Source: Prolixibacteraceae bacterium (lineage in GTDB: Bacteria; Bacteroidota; Bacteroidia; Bacteroidales; Prolixibacteraceae). From it: a stretch of 64,000 nucleotides of DNA. The notes under the pieces were generated by a model. It did no database searches and was not told the origin of the DNA. It worked only from the letters and a program-made list of their open reading frames with translations. The position numbers and the translations under genes were made by a program. Each line of letters opens with the position of its first letter. Positions within the stretch are counted from its first letter, which is position 1. The stretch lies in NCBI GenBank assembly GCA_003506435.1, contig DOAQ01000046.1:62001-126000 (forward strand). Direction: 5' to 3'. Below are positions 53,714 through 63,437 of this stretch, piece after piece.

Positions 53714-55561
53714 TCAATGTTTTAGCTTCGTACTCCCCTCATTATACTTCTGAATGTTCTCCAAATCGGGATTGCCTGTCCCTTTTTTCATCAACTCAAT
53801 AAGTTTGTCGAAATGGTTTTGATAAACGCCACGAGGATTGGTGTTTTCGTTTTTACAAACCGCAGCAGCCATTCCTACCACCTCTCCCATCATTCCGGTG
53901 GTACGCATTACCCGCACTGTTCCCAGCGCCACATGCGTTACGCTGATGTTGCGTCCGGCCATCATCAGGTTGCCCACATTTTTCGAATACAGGCAACGGA
54001 ACGGAATTGGATACGGATATATAGCAATGTGTTTGGCAATTGATTTAAATTCTTTATCCGGAAACAACTCGCTATTTTTCGGATCAGGATAATGCAGATC
54101 GATAGTCCAACTAGTGGGCGCTGTCCCGTCGGGATAAACATGATGCTCTGTTATATCCTGCTCTTTCAAAATATAGTCGCCAACCAAGCGGCGTGATTCG
54201 CGTTTGCCGGCCACATAAGCCACCCATTTCATCTGGCTATTTTTGAACTCAGACTTTTGGCTGCTGTGGTTTTTCAGATACGACCAGTTCGAAAACACCA
54301 CCAGCAAGCCATAATCACGCACCCGTTCAAAATCATTGACCTGGTGCAGGTTCATGCCAGTTTCCCAGTTCCAGTCACCTCGTTTGATAGCTTCGGTACG
54401 CTGCTCATTCCAGGGCAGTCCCCAGTCGATATCAGGAAATGCCACTGGCGTGTCTTTTTCCTCAGCAAACCACTGAACAGACGAACCCATAGTCATTTCA
54501 TCCCCCTCTTCGGGAGCAGTAGCCTCATTATATAATTCGCTGCTTTCGCGCCCCATCATATAATCGGCTCCTGCAAGAAAGCCAATGGTGCCATCACCGG
54601 TGCAATCGGCAAACAAAGGTGCACTGAAGACCAACTCCTGCCCTGTTTCTATATTCACTGCAACAACTTCCTTTATATTGCCATTTTCAGTAATAACATG
54701 GGATGCACGATAATTCAAAAAAAGAGTTATATTTTTTTCAGCTTCAACATAAAAAAGTTTTTTCCCGTCTTCGTAATATTCCAACGGTTGAGCATTGCCT
54801 CCCTGTTTGGGGCCAATTTCATTCACCAGATTGCCCAGATTGGGATACGGATCTAACTTGATACGGCCTCCCAGGTGTACACGAACTTCTGAACTGTTAT
54901 TTCCACCCAAAACAGGGCGATCCTGAATAAGCGCTACTTTCACACCCAAACGGGCTGCCGAAATTGCAGCACAGGTACCGGCCATACCACCGCCAATTAC
55001 TACAAAATCGAATGTACCGGCCGGATCAGGTTTTTCCGGCAAATCAAGCAACTGTTTCCTCCATTTGGCCATTGCTGTTTTTCCTGAAGGGGGAATTAAA
55101 TTACTGTCCTTGGTGAAAAATAAGGCATCGCAGCGACCATTGAAACCAGTAAGATCATGCAAACCCAACTGGCATTTTTTATTGCTGATTTCTACCGGAC
55201 CACCTTCAACCCATGACCATTCGGGCGGATAGATGCCAAATGTTTCGCTTACCGGCTTACCGTCAATCAAAACCTGAAACTGGCCGGGAGCATTGTTTGT
55301 CCACAACGAAGCCCAATTGCGGGTGCGAACCCACAAATAGTAAGTTCCCTTCTTCGGGAAATTAACCGTTGTTGCGGCATCTTCAACAGGAATGCCCAAT
55401 CCATGCGCCAACAGATAAGGAGAGCCCATCTGGTCCATAAACTGCTGATCGACGGCCCAGCCGCCTTTGCTGGTAAAACTCTCGGCTTCAACCAAAACGG
55501 ATTGTGCATGGCACCATCCCGTTGCCAAAAGAAACAATATAAAAAAACGGAACTTTCTCAT
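53714..55561 (-). CDS. Secreted FAD-dependent oxidoreductase with N-terminal binding-like domain
   Basis: A 615-residue protein. The signal peptide is about 1-19 (FFILFLLATGWCHAQ). Residues about 20-160 form a beta-rich, carbohydrate-binding-like domain (LVEAESFTSKGGW, YYLWVRTRNWAS). The main part is a FAD oxidoreductase of the PF12831 type: VVIGGGMAGTCAAISAARLG is the dinucleotide site and LGGNNSSEVRVHLGG the signature. ADCTGDGTIGFLAGA is its second FAD motif. Such enzymes lie in polysaccharide loci and act on sugar substrates, which are unknown. It lies at the end of the acid-sugar gene set but is separated from RraA by 485 bases. Confidence 0.85.
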   Translation of the reverse strand: MRKFRFFILFLLATGWCHAQSVLVEAESFTSKGGWAVDQQFMDQMGSPYLLAHGLGIPVEDAATTVNFPKKGTYYLWVRTRNWASLWTNNAPGQFQVLIDGKPVSETFGIYPPEWSWVEGGPVEISNKKCQLGLHDLTGFNGRCDALFFTKDSNLIPPSGKTAMAKWRKQLLDLPEKPDPAGTFDFVVIGGGMAGTCAAISAARLGVKVALIQDRPVLGGNNSSEVRVHLGGRIKLDPYPNLGNLVNEIGPKQGGNAQPLEYYEDGKKLFYVEAEKNITLFLNYRASHVITENGNIKEVVAVNIETGQELVFSAPLFADCTGDGTIGFLAGADYMMGRESSELYNEATAPEEGDEMTMGSSVQWFAEEKDTPVAFPDIDWGLPWNEQRTEAIKRGDWNWETGMNLHQVNDFERVRDYGLLVVFSNWSYLKNHSSQKSEFKNSQMKWVAYVAGKRESRRLVGDYILKEQDITEHHVYPDGTAPTSWTIDLHYPDPKNSELFPDKEFKSIAKHIAIYPYPIPFRCLYSKNVGNLMMAGRNISVTHVALGTVRVMRTTGMMGEVVGMAAAVCKNENTNPRGVYQNHFDKLIELMKKGTGNPDLENIQKYNEGSTKLKH

Positions 55562-55764
55562 TTCTGGTAGTTAAATCACCTTTTATCAGTTATTATTAAA
55601 TACATTATCTTCCTCATAGCTCTCAGCCATGAATAACCATTACAGAAAACATGTATTCCTTTTGGGAGCAACTTTTCTGAGCAACAAAAATATCTTTTTA
55701 AATTGTCAGGGCAAATTATTTCGTATTAACTGATTGTTCATTGGTCGATTTCCATCACTAAAAA

Positions 55765-55796
55765 GACCTGACAGGTTCAGGAAACGCTGTCAGGTC
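55765..55796. repeat. Inverted repeat, possible terminator
   Basis: GACCTGACAG (55765-55774) and CTGTCAGGTC (55787-55796) form a perfect 10-bp stem. It lies in the gap between RraA-like and FAD genes. No long T-run follows, so it may be a spread hairpin repeat. Confidence 0.6.
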
Positions 55797-55856
55797 AATG
55801 GAATTGAAATACCAACTGAAGTTTGTCAACGCGCCGGTATTTCGTTTTTTAGTTTG

Positions 55857-56043
55857 TCAGTCGAATGCCGTTACGGTGATTTTAGCACCAGCCAGGTTTC
55901 CGTTCATGACGGTTGCGATGTAAATCCACTCAATATCGGGACTTCCCGGTGCGGCTTCGCCTTCTTATCCAGTGAACCATCCATGTTTTCAATTCGTATA
56001 TGAACGAAAGAAGCGGCAAAGTCGTCGGTTACCGTTATGGTAA
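55857..56043 (-). pseudogene. Remnant of an unknown small protein, frameshifted
   Basis: Immediately after the RraA-like stop, DITITVTDDFAASFVHIRIE reads on to GSLDK. One base earlier in register, the next frame reads GEAAPGSPDIEWIYIATV, then AGAKITVTAFD and a stop at 55857-55859. Both halves have the beta-strand pattern of one domain. No start codon of its own is visible, so it looks like the broken tail of a lost gene. I do not recognise the family. Confidence 0.45.
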
Positions 56044-56046
56044 TAT

Positions 56047-56790
56047 CTAAAAATACCCACCTTTTTCGGTGATTTGGTGAATGGATTGCCCTTCGTGTAC
56101 CCAACCGAATATTTTCTTTTCGTTTTCCCTGATTTCTTCAGCACGAATCAACACATCGTAGGCAATGTCGCGCGGGACAACCAGCACACCATCAACGTCA
56201 CCCAAAACCACATCACCCGGTTTGATGGTTACATCACCTATTTTAATTGGAATTTGGTAATGGGTAATCAGGCAACGCCCCAGACTTCCGTTCGAAATGC
56301 GATATTCATAAAAAACAGGAAAGTCGGCTTCCAGAATCTGGTGTGTATCACGGATACCTCCATCAATACAGGCTGCTTTCAGCTTTTTGCCTTTGGCTGT
56401 AGCAGTCATCACACCACCCCAAAGCGTTGCTTTCTGGTCGCGACTGGTGTCCCAAACCACAAAAGCATCTTCGTGCATCTCGTCCAACATCCGGGTACGG
56501 AATTCCATCTCGCCCTGAATTTTTACATTGGGAGCGCTTTTTACGGTAAACGCAAAACCCGCAACGGTCCGATATTCACGCAATGGCAAAATACGCCCGG
56601 GAAGAGCCTGTTCCAATAAACAAAACTCACGCAGTACATCGTTTACGGCACCGGTATATAATTGTTCAAAACGACTTAAAAGTTCTTTTTCAGGAATTGG
56701 AAAAGTTGCTGTTGAAATACTTTCGCGTGATGCAATCAGCTTTTCCAGATTCATCATCCCTACTTCTTTTTTATATTGATCGACACTCAT
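56047..56790 (-). CDS. RraA-like aldolase/dimethylmenaquinone-methyltransferase-fold protein
   Basis: A 247-residue protein. The family signature is CIDGGIRDTHQI, with the Arg-Asp of the aldolase site, and VVLGDVDGVLVVPR. Members are 4-hydroxy-4-methyl-2-oxoglutarate aldolases or oxaloacetate decarboxylases; similar proteins sit in aldarate loci. The substrate is probably a keto-acid from the neighbouring dehydratase, but this is inferred. It starts MSVDQYKKEVGMM. It is 119 bases from the SDR gene, with the GC-rich palindrome of 56881-56897 between them. Confidence 0.82.
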   Translation of the reverse strand: MSVDQYKKEVGMMNLEKLIASRESISTATFPIPEKELLSRFEQLYTGAVNDVLREFCLLEQALPGRILPLREYRTVAGFAFTVKSAPNVKIQGEMEFRTRMLDEMHEDAFVVWDTSRDQKATLWGGVMTATAKGKKLKAACIDGGIRDTHQILEADFPVFYEYRISNGSLGRCLITHYQIPIKIGDVTIKPGDVVLGDVDGVLVVPRDIAYDVLIRAEEIRENEKKIFGWVHEGQSIHQITEKGGYF

Positions 56791-56880
56791 AATCTAAAAT
56801 TTACTATTTTAATATTTACAATCTACGATTTCTTCAAAACTGCTTTCAAAATTCTAAAAATTGAAAGATTTTCTCTTTTT

Positions 56881-56897
56881 CCCCTCCTTAGGAGGGG
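56881..56897. repeat. GC-rich palindrome
   Basis: CCCCTCCT and AGGAGGGG with one T between form a near-perfect palindrome. It is of the same CCCC/GGGG type as the one at 2828-2882. Confidence 0.55.
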
Positions 56898-56909
56898 TTA
56901 GGGGAGGCT

Positions 56910-57683
56910 TTAAGCATTTAACCCCATGCCTCCGTCAACGAAAATATCCTGACCGGTAATGTACTTTCCTGCATCGGAACACAACAACAAAGCAGTTGGG
57001 GCACAATCGAAGGCCTCGCCAACATAACCAACCGGAATTTTCGATTCAACGATTGCCTTATATTCTTTATCTGCCAACACCTCCTCATTTCGTCCGGTGG
57101 CAATAGCGCCCGGCGCCAAATTATTGATGGTTACATTATATGGAGCAAATTGCGGCGCCATACTTTTCACCATACTTAACTGCGCATTTTTCGAGGCAGC
57201 ATAAACAATCATTTGCTGATGCGGTCGTACTTGCTGAACACTTCCAACGGTCAATATTCGTCCCCATTTTTTTTCCTGCATCAAAGGATAGAGTTCCTGT
57301 ATCAGAAATAAGGATGCCCTCAAATTGGTATTAATTTGAAGTTCAAACTCTTCTGGCGTTATTTCATTCCACGGCTTACGGATTTGAATTGATGCGTTTA
57401 GCACAAGAATGTCAACCTCCAGTTTGTTCTCCTTCAGAAAGCCGGAAATTGTTTTGGCAGAGTTCAACTCCGAAAGATCACAGGCTAAAAGGTGACAATT
57501 AACACCCATCGCCTTGATTTCTTTTTCGGTTTGAAGAGCCAGTTCTTTCCCCGACCTGTAATTGATGACCAGGTTGGCCCCGTATTCGGCCAAAGCCAGT
57601 GAAATGGCCTTGCCTATTCCCTGACTACCTCCGGTTACCAGGGCTGTTTTTCCTTTTAAATTGAATAAATTTTTTATCTCCAT
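56910..57683 (-). CDS. Short-chain dehydrogenase/reductase (gluconate 5-dehydrogenase-like)
   Basis: A 257-residue classical SDR. The NAD(P) site is VTGGSQGIGKAISLA and the catalytic pair is VYAASKNA (Y-x3-K), with Ser in the TVGSVQQ strand. NNLAPGAIATGRNE and GQDIFVDGGMGLNA are typical of the gluconate 5-dehydrogenase/glucose dehydrogenase subgroup. It probably oxidises or reduces a sugar acid. It ends five bases after the SMP-30 gene in the operon direction. The substrate is inferred. Confidence 0.88.
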   Translation of the reverse strand: MEIKNLFNLKGKTALVTGGSQGIGKAISLALAEYGANLVINYRSGKELALQTEKEIKAMGVNCHLLACDLSELNSAKTISGFLKENKLEVDILVLNASIQIRKPWNEITPEEFELQINTNLRASLFLIQELYPLMQEKKWGRILTVGSVQQVRPHQQMIVYAASKNAQLSMVKSMAPQFAPYNVTINNLAPGAIATGRNEEVLADKEYKAIVESKIPVGYVGEAFDCAPTALLLCSDAGKYITGQDIFVDGGMGLNA

Positions 57684-57687
57684 ATTT

Positions 57688-58521
57688 TTATCCGTAAAAT
57701 ATTGGTAATCCCTTTACGGGAACAGGGTACGCAATAATTTCGCCTAAATCAGCCTCTGTTACCACAAGCCCGTACCTTCCAAAAGGGTCGAAGGAACAAC
57801 TTGTTGGCCGACTGCCTGAACAAGCCAGCCAGTTAACCAGTACCCCTTCTTTGTTGTAATTATTAATCCTGTGTTCATTAAACACAGTAGCATACAGATT
57901 TTCATCATCGTCGAAAGCAATCCCGTCGGGTCCCCAGGGGCCATTGCCTGCTTTGGCGAAATGACGTTCGTTTGTCAAGCTCAACGTTGCAGCATCCCAT
58001 TCGGCAATCCATAATTGTTGCCTGTAAGTTTCAGCAAAAACGAGGGTAGTGCCGTTTCGCATCAAGGCCAGTCCGTTGGTGAAATATTTACCAGCAGAAA
58101 TAACTTTCGCATGGTTGCTTCCCTTGGGCAAAACACAAATTGTTGAAACAGGTTCTTCTCTCCCATCGGCATGATCGGAAAAAAGCAGGTTGCCAACAGC
58201 ATCGAAAATAAGATCATTCGGACGTCTCAAACGAATGCATGCATCTGTTTGATTACACAACGTTCTGAAACTTTTGTTCACCGGATCAAACATTCGGATT
58301 TCACCTCTCCCGCTGTCGCAAAACCAGATCATTCCCTGTTTGTCAATCATTGCCCCGTTGGGTGTTCCATCCACATCGAAACGTTCCAGTCCCCGTCCGT
58401 CCCATTTAGCAAGGTTTCCTCCTTTAATCTCTACAAACCAAAGGTTTCCTTCGAAATCGAAGACTGGTCCTTCGGGAAAACTTAAACCCGAAATAATTAC
58501 TTTTTGAATTAAGTCATCCAT
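57688..58521 (-). CDS. SMP-30/gluconolactonase-family lactonase
   Basis: A 277-residue beta-propeller lactonase. EGPVFDFEGNLWFVEI carries the metal-binding Glu, RRPNDLIFDAVGN the Asn and Asp, and FTNGLALMRNGT and GPDGIAFDDDEN the other ligands. It hydrolyses a sugar lactone to an acid. It lies between IclR and SDR genes with 10- and 5-base gaps, so it is in the same unit. The substrate would be an aldono- or glucarolactone. Confidence 0.9.
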   Translation of the reverse strand: MDDLIQKVIISGLSFPEGPVFDFEGNLWFVEIKGGNLAKWDGRGLERFDVDGTPNGAMIDKQGMIWFCDSGRGEIRMFDPVNKSFRTLCNQTDACIRLRRPNDLIFDAVGNLLFSDHADGREEPVSTICVLPKGSNHAKVISAGKYFTNGLALMRNGTTLVFAETYRQQLWIAEWDAATLSLTNERHFAKAGNGPWGPDGIAFDDDENLYATVFNEHRINNYNKEGVLVNWLACSGSRPTSCSFDPFGRYGLVVTEADLGEIIAYPVPVKGLPIFYG

Positions 58522-58531
58522 AAACTGGTTG

Positions 58532-59290
58532 CTACAAGTTATTTTTTAATTCAGCCAGATTATTATTTATCCGGGCAGCAGCTTCTTTCAAGCGGTTCAA
58601 AGCAATAACCTTCATGTCGCCCTGGTAGCGCATTTCGGGCATGTAAATACTCAGGCTGGCAATTACTTTATCCTCTTTTATCACAGGCACAGCAAGCCCG
58701 ACAATAAGATTGGGGTCATGCTGAAACACGACACCGGCTTCCCTGATCTTCCTTATTTCCTGCCAAAATTTTTCATTTGTTACAGCTTCCGGCCAACGGT
58801 GTATGTGCGGAAGGCCAAATTTTTCGATGATCGTATCAATTTCCCTGTCAGGCAGGAAAGCCAGCAAAAGACGACCTGTTGCAGCACTATATGCATCCTT
58901 TTCCAATGTTGTACGAACCGAAAGCTCGTTACGGCTTTGCACTTCGTGTAAAACAATGCGCTTCATGTCAGTCTTTCGCAAAACCGATAAGATACAAGTT
59001 TCATTGAGTTCATCTACCAATTCCTCCATTTGCTTTTTTGCAAGTTGAACCAAATCTTTTCTGAAAGAGAAATTACCTGTCAGATGAAATGCCATTGTAC
59101 CCAAACGATACCCTTTTTTATAGCCTACCTGTTCGATGTAATTTCGGGTTACCAATGTTTTCAGAATATTGGCACAGGTAGTATGGTTCAGATTTAGTTT
59201 ATCAGCAATTTCGCTCAACGAATGAACCTGTTCTGTGTTTTTAGCACAAAGCTCCAGTATATCGAAAGCCCGATGGATAACCTGTATCAT
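58532..59290 (-). CDS. IclR-family transcriptional regulator
   Basis: A 252-residue regulator. The N-terminal winged helix is SLSEIADKLNLNHTTCANIL. The effector domain follows (LGTMAFHLTGNF, SAATGRLLLAF, VGLAVPVIKED). IclR proteins bind small acids and control catabolic genes; this one sits inside the acid-sugar cluster and should sense its inducer. It lies 53 bases after the dehydratase gene and 10 before the lactonase gene. No clear operator is visible. Confidence 0.92.
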   Translation of the reverse strand: MIQVIHRAFDILELCAKNTEQVHSLSEIADKLNLNHTTCANILKTLVTRNYIEQVGYKKGYRLGTMAFHLTGNFSFRKDLVQLAKKQMEELVDELNETCILSVLRKTDMKRIVLHEVQSRNELSVRTTLEKDAYSAATGRLLLAFLPDREIDTIIEKFGLPHIHRWPEAVTNEKFWQEIRKIREAGVVFQHDPNLIVGLAVPVIKEDKVIASLSIYMPEMRYQGDMKVIALNRLKEAAARINNNLAELKNNL

Positions 59291-59342
59291 AAAAAAGGGT
59301 TTTATTTGTTTCTTATAAAATTACACAAGGTTTTGCTGATGA

Positions 59343-60533
59343 TCAAATGCCACCCACTTTAGGATACCAGTCAGGCTGGTATGGGTCCTGATGAAAGCGT
59401 GCATAATAATCACCTTTCTCCTCGAAATAACGTTCGTATTTCTGCATTTTTTCCTCATCCAACTCTACGCCAAGGCCAGGGCCTTCGGGAACTTTAATGG
59501 CTCCGTTTACATATTCCATCTTTCCACCGACAATAATATCATCCTCTAAAAAATGATAGTGGGCATCACCCGGCATGGTCATGGTTGGGATTGTAGCAGC
59601 CGTATGGATCATGGCAGCCAGCTCAATTCCAAACTCAGCACCTGAATGCATGGCTACACCGAGGTTAAAAGTTTGACAAACAGCAGTTAAATCTTTTACC
59701 CCTCTCGGACCTTCCCAATAATGCAAATCAGTTAAAACGATATCGATACTATTCATGTGGATAGCAGGCCCAAGATCATCAAATTTGTTGGGGTACATGT
59801 TTGTTGCCAATGGAATGCGAACCTGTTCTTTTACCCGGCGCATACCTTCCAATCCCCAAGCCGGGTCTTCGAAGTACTGAATTTCCAATTCTTCCATTCT
59901 GCGCCCTGCTTTTACGGCAGTGGCCACCGACCAAACTCCATTTGGATCAATGCGAAGGCCAAAATCACCGCCCAACCGTTGACGGCAAAGTTGTAACACC
60001 CGCACTTCCTCCATGGGGTCCATTACACCAGCTTTCAGTTTCATGGCAGTAACACCAAGAGTTTCTTTCAGTTCGACACACAGATCAGCCATGTCTTCAG
60101 CACAAGTATCATGCCCTCCACCCGGACGATCATATCGCCAGAACAGGTAAGCAATCATCGGAATTTCGTCGCGAAGCTTCCCGCCAATCAGTTTGTTCAT
60201 AGGCACATTGCAGGCTTTACCCATAATGTCGAGGCAAGCAATTTCGATTGCCCCGTATAAACGTGAATTCGACAGGTAGTAAATACTTCTCAGTACTTTC
60301 AACTTAATGGCTTCCAGATCGAATGGGTCCATCCCCACAATCCGTGGTTTGAGCTTCAGTAAAGCGCCGCGCTGGTCGCCGCCGCCTACTTCGCCTAAAC
60401 CAACAATTCCCTCATCGGTAATCAACTCCAAAATGGTCCGCATTAAATAACCGGGATGAACCCCCGTGTTATGGCGCAACATGGCATTCATCGGAATCGC
60501 CACTGTGCGTACACGCATATCAACAATTTTCAT
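59343..60533 (-). CDS. Enolase-superfamily sugar-acid dehydratase (glucarate-dehydratase-like)
   Basis: A 396-residue mandelate-racemase/enolase-type dehydratase. The base is in MKLKAGVMDP (K-x-K). Metal ligands lie in RIDPNGVWS (Asp), QYFEDPAWG (Glu), and PLATNMYPNKF, whose ATNM is typical of the glucarate-dehydratase subgroup. The final base is in AMHSGAEFGIELAA. It removes water from a sugar acid to give a 2-keto-3-deoxy acid. The exact acid (glucarate, galactarate or other) is not readable. It is 47 bases from the xylanase gene. Confidence 0.88.
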   Translation of the reverse strand: MKIVDMRVRTVAIPMNAMLRHNTGVHPGYLMRTILELITDEGIVGLGEVGGGDQRGALLKLKPRIVGMDPFDLEAIKLKVLRSIYYLSNSRLYGAIEIACLDIMGKACNVPMNKLIGGKLRDEIPMIAYLFWRYDRPGGGHDTCAEDMADLCVELKETLGVTAMKLKAGVMDPMEEVRVLQLCRQRLGGDFGLRIDPNGVWSVATAVKAGRRMEELEIQYFEDPAWGLEGMRRVKEQVRIPLATNMYPNKFDDLGPAIHMNSIDIVLTDLHYWEGPRGVKDLTAVCQTFNLGVAMHSGAEFGIELAAMIHTAATIPTMTMPGDAHYHFLEDDIIVGGKMEYVNGAIKVPEGPGLGVELDEEKMQKYERYFEEKGDYYARFHQDPYQPDWYPKVGGI

Positions 60534-60579
60534 ATCTGTATAAATTAAATGATGTCATTGTAATGGATTTTTCTCGCTA

Positions 60580-62142
60580 TTATAAGCCGTCACCATCTTT
60601 TTTAAGGTAAAAGTCGGCCTGTTGTTCTTTTCCTGACTTATCTTTCCAGCTTATCCGGTAACGACCTTTGAACCCACGGAATTTTACGATACCGTTTTCT
60701 CCGGATTTTACTGATGTGTTTGTTTTCCATTCTTGATTAATTAACTGATCCAAAGCGTAAAACGATGGCTTTGGTTCCATATTACGGTTAAACAGTCCTG
60801 ATACTGACGGTTCGCCTGGAGCTCCACAATCATCAACAACATTCCACCAGGTGATCCCCATCATTGGTTTTATACTAAACCACAGGCGATAGAGGTTGCG
60901 GGCTATAATGGCTTGTATCTCACGTCCGCGTTCGTCATCGCCCGGGGAAGTAATGGTAATCTCGCTCAGGTGAATTGGCAATCCTGCTTTACCAATTATT
61001 TCCATTTTATCCCATACCTGCATCGGACTTTCAATCAGTTTTCCGTCAGCAACGTCAAGGCACTGTTGTGGATTAAACAAATGCATTTGCGATCCCATGA
61101 TGTCTATGCGGCACCCATGAGCCAGCATATCCTTGGTTTGATTGGCATAATTGGCATTATTCGCATAGTCGTTGATGTTCAGCTTGACACTTTTCGGGAA
61201 CATCTGGTCTGCCAAATTAAACGAATTGTAGGTATAATCGCCAGGCATCAGACCATAGGCGCTTTTGCATACGGCATCACCAGTTACGCACTGGCCATGA
61301 TAGTCAACCGCACTTTCGTTGACCACATCCCAACTTTGAAGCCGTCCTCCATAATAGTTTATCAATTCTGCTATTCGTTTCTCAAAAAGTCGCTTCATCT
61401 CTTTGACATATACAGGTGCTAACTCATTAATATCTAAAGGCGTTAGCTTTTCATATCCATCTTTATTCAACCTATTTATCTTCTCTTTTTCTTCTGATGG
61501 ACAAAATTGGTCAAATAACCATTCCGGATGTTGCCAAGTACGGTTGCCCCAAATCATGGTATGTCCATGTAAACGAATCCCTTTACTTTCGCAGAATTCA
61601 ACTACCGGATCAGAAGCTGGACGACGCCAATGTGGTTCTTTTTTTGGTTCTTTTACATTATTCCAATAAACTTCCGTATCCCAGAATTCTTCTTTAAACC
61701 GTGGGCGGTTTGGTTGCATTTCAAACTTTTTCCAGTAAAAAGCGATTGTAGCCGAGTTAAAAAGCGAACCAAAAAGATCTTTGTACTTCTGGTTCCGTTC
61801 GGTTGTACCCAGTTGGTTATAGTTAAAGATGTGTGCACCAAAGATAAAGTCGTGTGAAATTTGTTCTACTTTTACTTCAGTTCCCACTTTAATGTCTTTC
61901 AATTTGCAAACGGCATCCACTTTACGGTTTTGCTCAATATCCCGATCAATTTTTGCCTGAACTTCCGGATTCCAAAGTTTCCAATAAGCTTCGCTCATTA
62001 CACTTTTATTCAATGGTTGTGTAGCGTAGGCTTTTTGTTGATTGCTGATATTCGTCGTTTGTGCTGGCAAATATCCACAGCCCAGTACCATCATAATCAA
62101 TACCAGACGAATAGAAAACTTAACCCTTATTTGATTCTGCAT
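60580..62142 (-). CDS. Family 10 glycoside hydrolase (endo-1,4-beta-xylanase-like)
   Basis: A 520-residue exported enzyme. The signal peptide is about 1-28 (LVLIMMVLGCGYLPAQ). An N-terminal beta-rich piece (residues 60-120) precedes the GH10 barrel. The acid/base Glu is in SWDVVNESAVD and the nucleophile Glu in LPIHLSEITIT, both at the usual distance. HGHTMIWGNRTWQHP is the entrance-loop motif. It cuts xylan or related glycans outside the cell. Its first 23 bases overlap the MFS gene end, so translation is coupled. The C-terminal 50 residues are strand-rich. Confidence 0.92.
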   Translation of the reverse strand: MQNQIRVKFSIRLVLIMMVLGCGYLPAQTTNISNQQKAYATQPLNKSVMSEAYWKLWNPEVQAKIDRDIEQNRKVDAVCKLKDIKVGTEVKVEQISHDFIFGAHIFNYNQLGTTERNQKYKDLFGSLFNSATIAFYWKKFEMQPNRPRFKEEFWDTEVYWNNVKEPKKEPHWRRPASDPVVEFCESKGIRLHGHTMIWGNRTWQHPEWLFDQFCPSEEKEKINRLNKDGYEKLTPLDINELAPVYVKEMKRLFEKRIAELINYYGGRLQSWDVVNESAVDYHGQCVTGDAVCKSAYGLMPGDYTYNSFNLADQMFPKSVKLNINDYANNANYANQTKDMLAHGCRIDIMGSQMHLFNPQQCLDVADGKLIESPMQVWDKMEIIGKAGLPIHLSEITITSPGDDERGREIQAIIARNLYRLWFSIKPMMGITWWNVVDDCGAPGEPSVSGLFNRNMEPKPSFYALDQLINQEWKTNTSVKSGENGIVKFRGFKGRYRISWKDKSGKEQQADFYLKKDGDGL

Positions 62143-63364
62143 AATAATCGTTTTTAAAGAAAAGTTTAACTGCTAAAAAAATGAACCCTGCCGCTAAGGC
62201 ATAGAATATTGAAAGACTAGAGAAACTGGCAGCAAGCCCCAGAGTTGGTTTTAAAATACCTAAAATAAGAGGTGCAAATGCCCCCATCAGAAAGGCGAAC
62301 ATAAGCATAAAACCAGTTGCAGAAGAGCGTGTAGATGGCTTGACCACTTCATAGAGTGATGCAAAAATATTGGAATCGTAAACCCCGCGCATAACCCCGA
62401 ACAGGGCAAGTGCAGTATAGGTTATTACCTGACTATCGGTAAAACCCATCAGAAAAATGAACGGCGCCCCACCAATTAAGGCAACTGACTGAATAACCAG
62501 CCGTTTCTTCGGATCGGTTAATGCAAGTTTATCAGAAAGACGTGAACCGATCATTACACCAAAGAAAGCCCCGACATGATGATAGATAAGCGAAGAGAAC
62601 CCGGCGTAAGTTACCGACATATTGTATTTTTCAATCAGGAACAAAGGCATCCAGGTTAGATAGCCCACGTTTACAAATACCATACAGGCAAAGGCAAGCG
62701 TAAGCATGATCACGGTTGGTTTCCTGAAAACACCAATTGCTTCAACCAACGATTTTTTTATGTCAGCCATTGATTTTCGGATTATCTTCTGCCCGCTTTT
62801 TATGCGGATCATAAAAATTATTGAAAGCACAATCCCGGCAAGGCCAAATACATTAAACGAACGCCGCCATCCATATTGTTCTCCGATATAGCCTGCCAAC
62901 ACTCCGCTAAGTATTATGCCAAAATAAATGGCTGTTTGATGAATTGAAAGTGCAAAAGCACGGTTCTTTGTATATTTTTCACTCAGTAATGCATTGGCTG
63001 ATGGTGCATAAAATGCTTCACCCCCACCGGTTGCAATGCCGAGCAATAAAATAAAAGGTATTAATCCGGAAGCAAAGCCAGTAAAGAAAGTGGAAACACT
63101 CCAAAACAAGATACAAAAAGCTAAAATATTCCGGCGCGAAAAGATATCGCCAAGAAAACCTGCAATCGGGACAAGAAAGCCATAAGTCCATATCAGCGAT
63201 GATGCGATCAGCCCAAATTCAGCATCGGTTAAATCGATGTCTCCCCGGATCAAAGGAAGGGTTACATTGAATATCTGCCGGTCGGCCTGATTTAGAAAGA
63301 AGGCAAACCAAAGGATGATAAGCAGTTGCCACTCGGAAATTTTAAATTTATTTAGAAGACTCAT
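62120..63364 (-). CDS. MFS transporter, probable hexuronate/aldarate importer
   Basis: A 414-residue, 12-helix major-facilitator protein. FGLIASSLIWTYGFLVPIAGFL and the GDIFSRRN cytoplasmic loop (motif A, here a DxxxRR form) are typical. GGGEAFYAPSANALLSEKY recalls the ExuT/GudP-type anion:cation symporters. It probably brings in the acid produced by the locus; the substrate is inferred from the dehydratase and IclR neighbours. It overlaps the xylanase gene by 23 bases and follows the GH13 gene by 73. Confidence 0.88.
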   Translation of the reverse strand: MSLLNKFKISEWQLLIILWFAFFLNQADRQIFNVTLPLIRGDIDLTDAEFGLIASSLIWTYGFLVPIAGFLGDIFSRRNILAFCILFWSVSTFFTGFASGLIPFILLLGIATGGGEAFYAPSANALLSEKYTKNRAFALSIHQTAIYFGIILSGVLAGYIGEQYGWRRSFNVFGLAGIVLSIIFMIRIKSGQKIIRKSMADIKKSLVEAIGVFRKPTVIMLTLAFACMVFVNVGYLTWMPLFLIEKYNMSVTYAGFSSLIYHHVGAFFGVMIGSRLSDKLALTDPKKRLVIQSVALIGGAPFIFLMGFTDSQVITYTALALFGVMRGVYDSNIFASLYEVVKPSTRSSATGFMLMFAFLMGAFAPLILGILKPTLGLAASFSSLSIFYALAAGFIFLAVKLFFKNDYYAESNKG

Positions 63365-63437
63365 ATCGGGTTTAGTTAATTAATTTCACTGAATACTCAT
63401 TTTTATATTATTGAATCACTATTGGCTGCAAGTGTTT

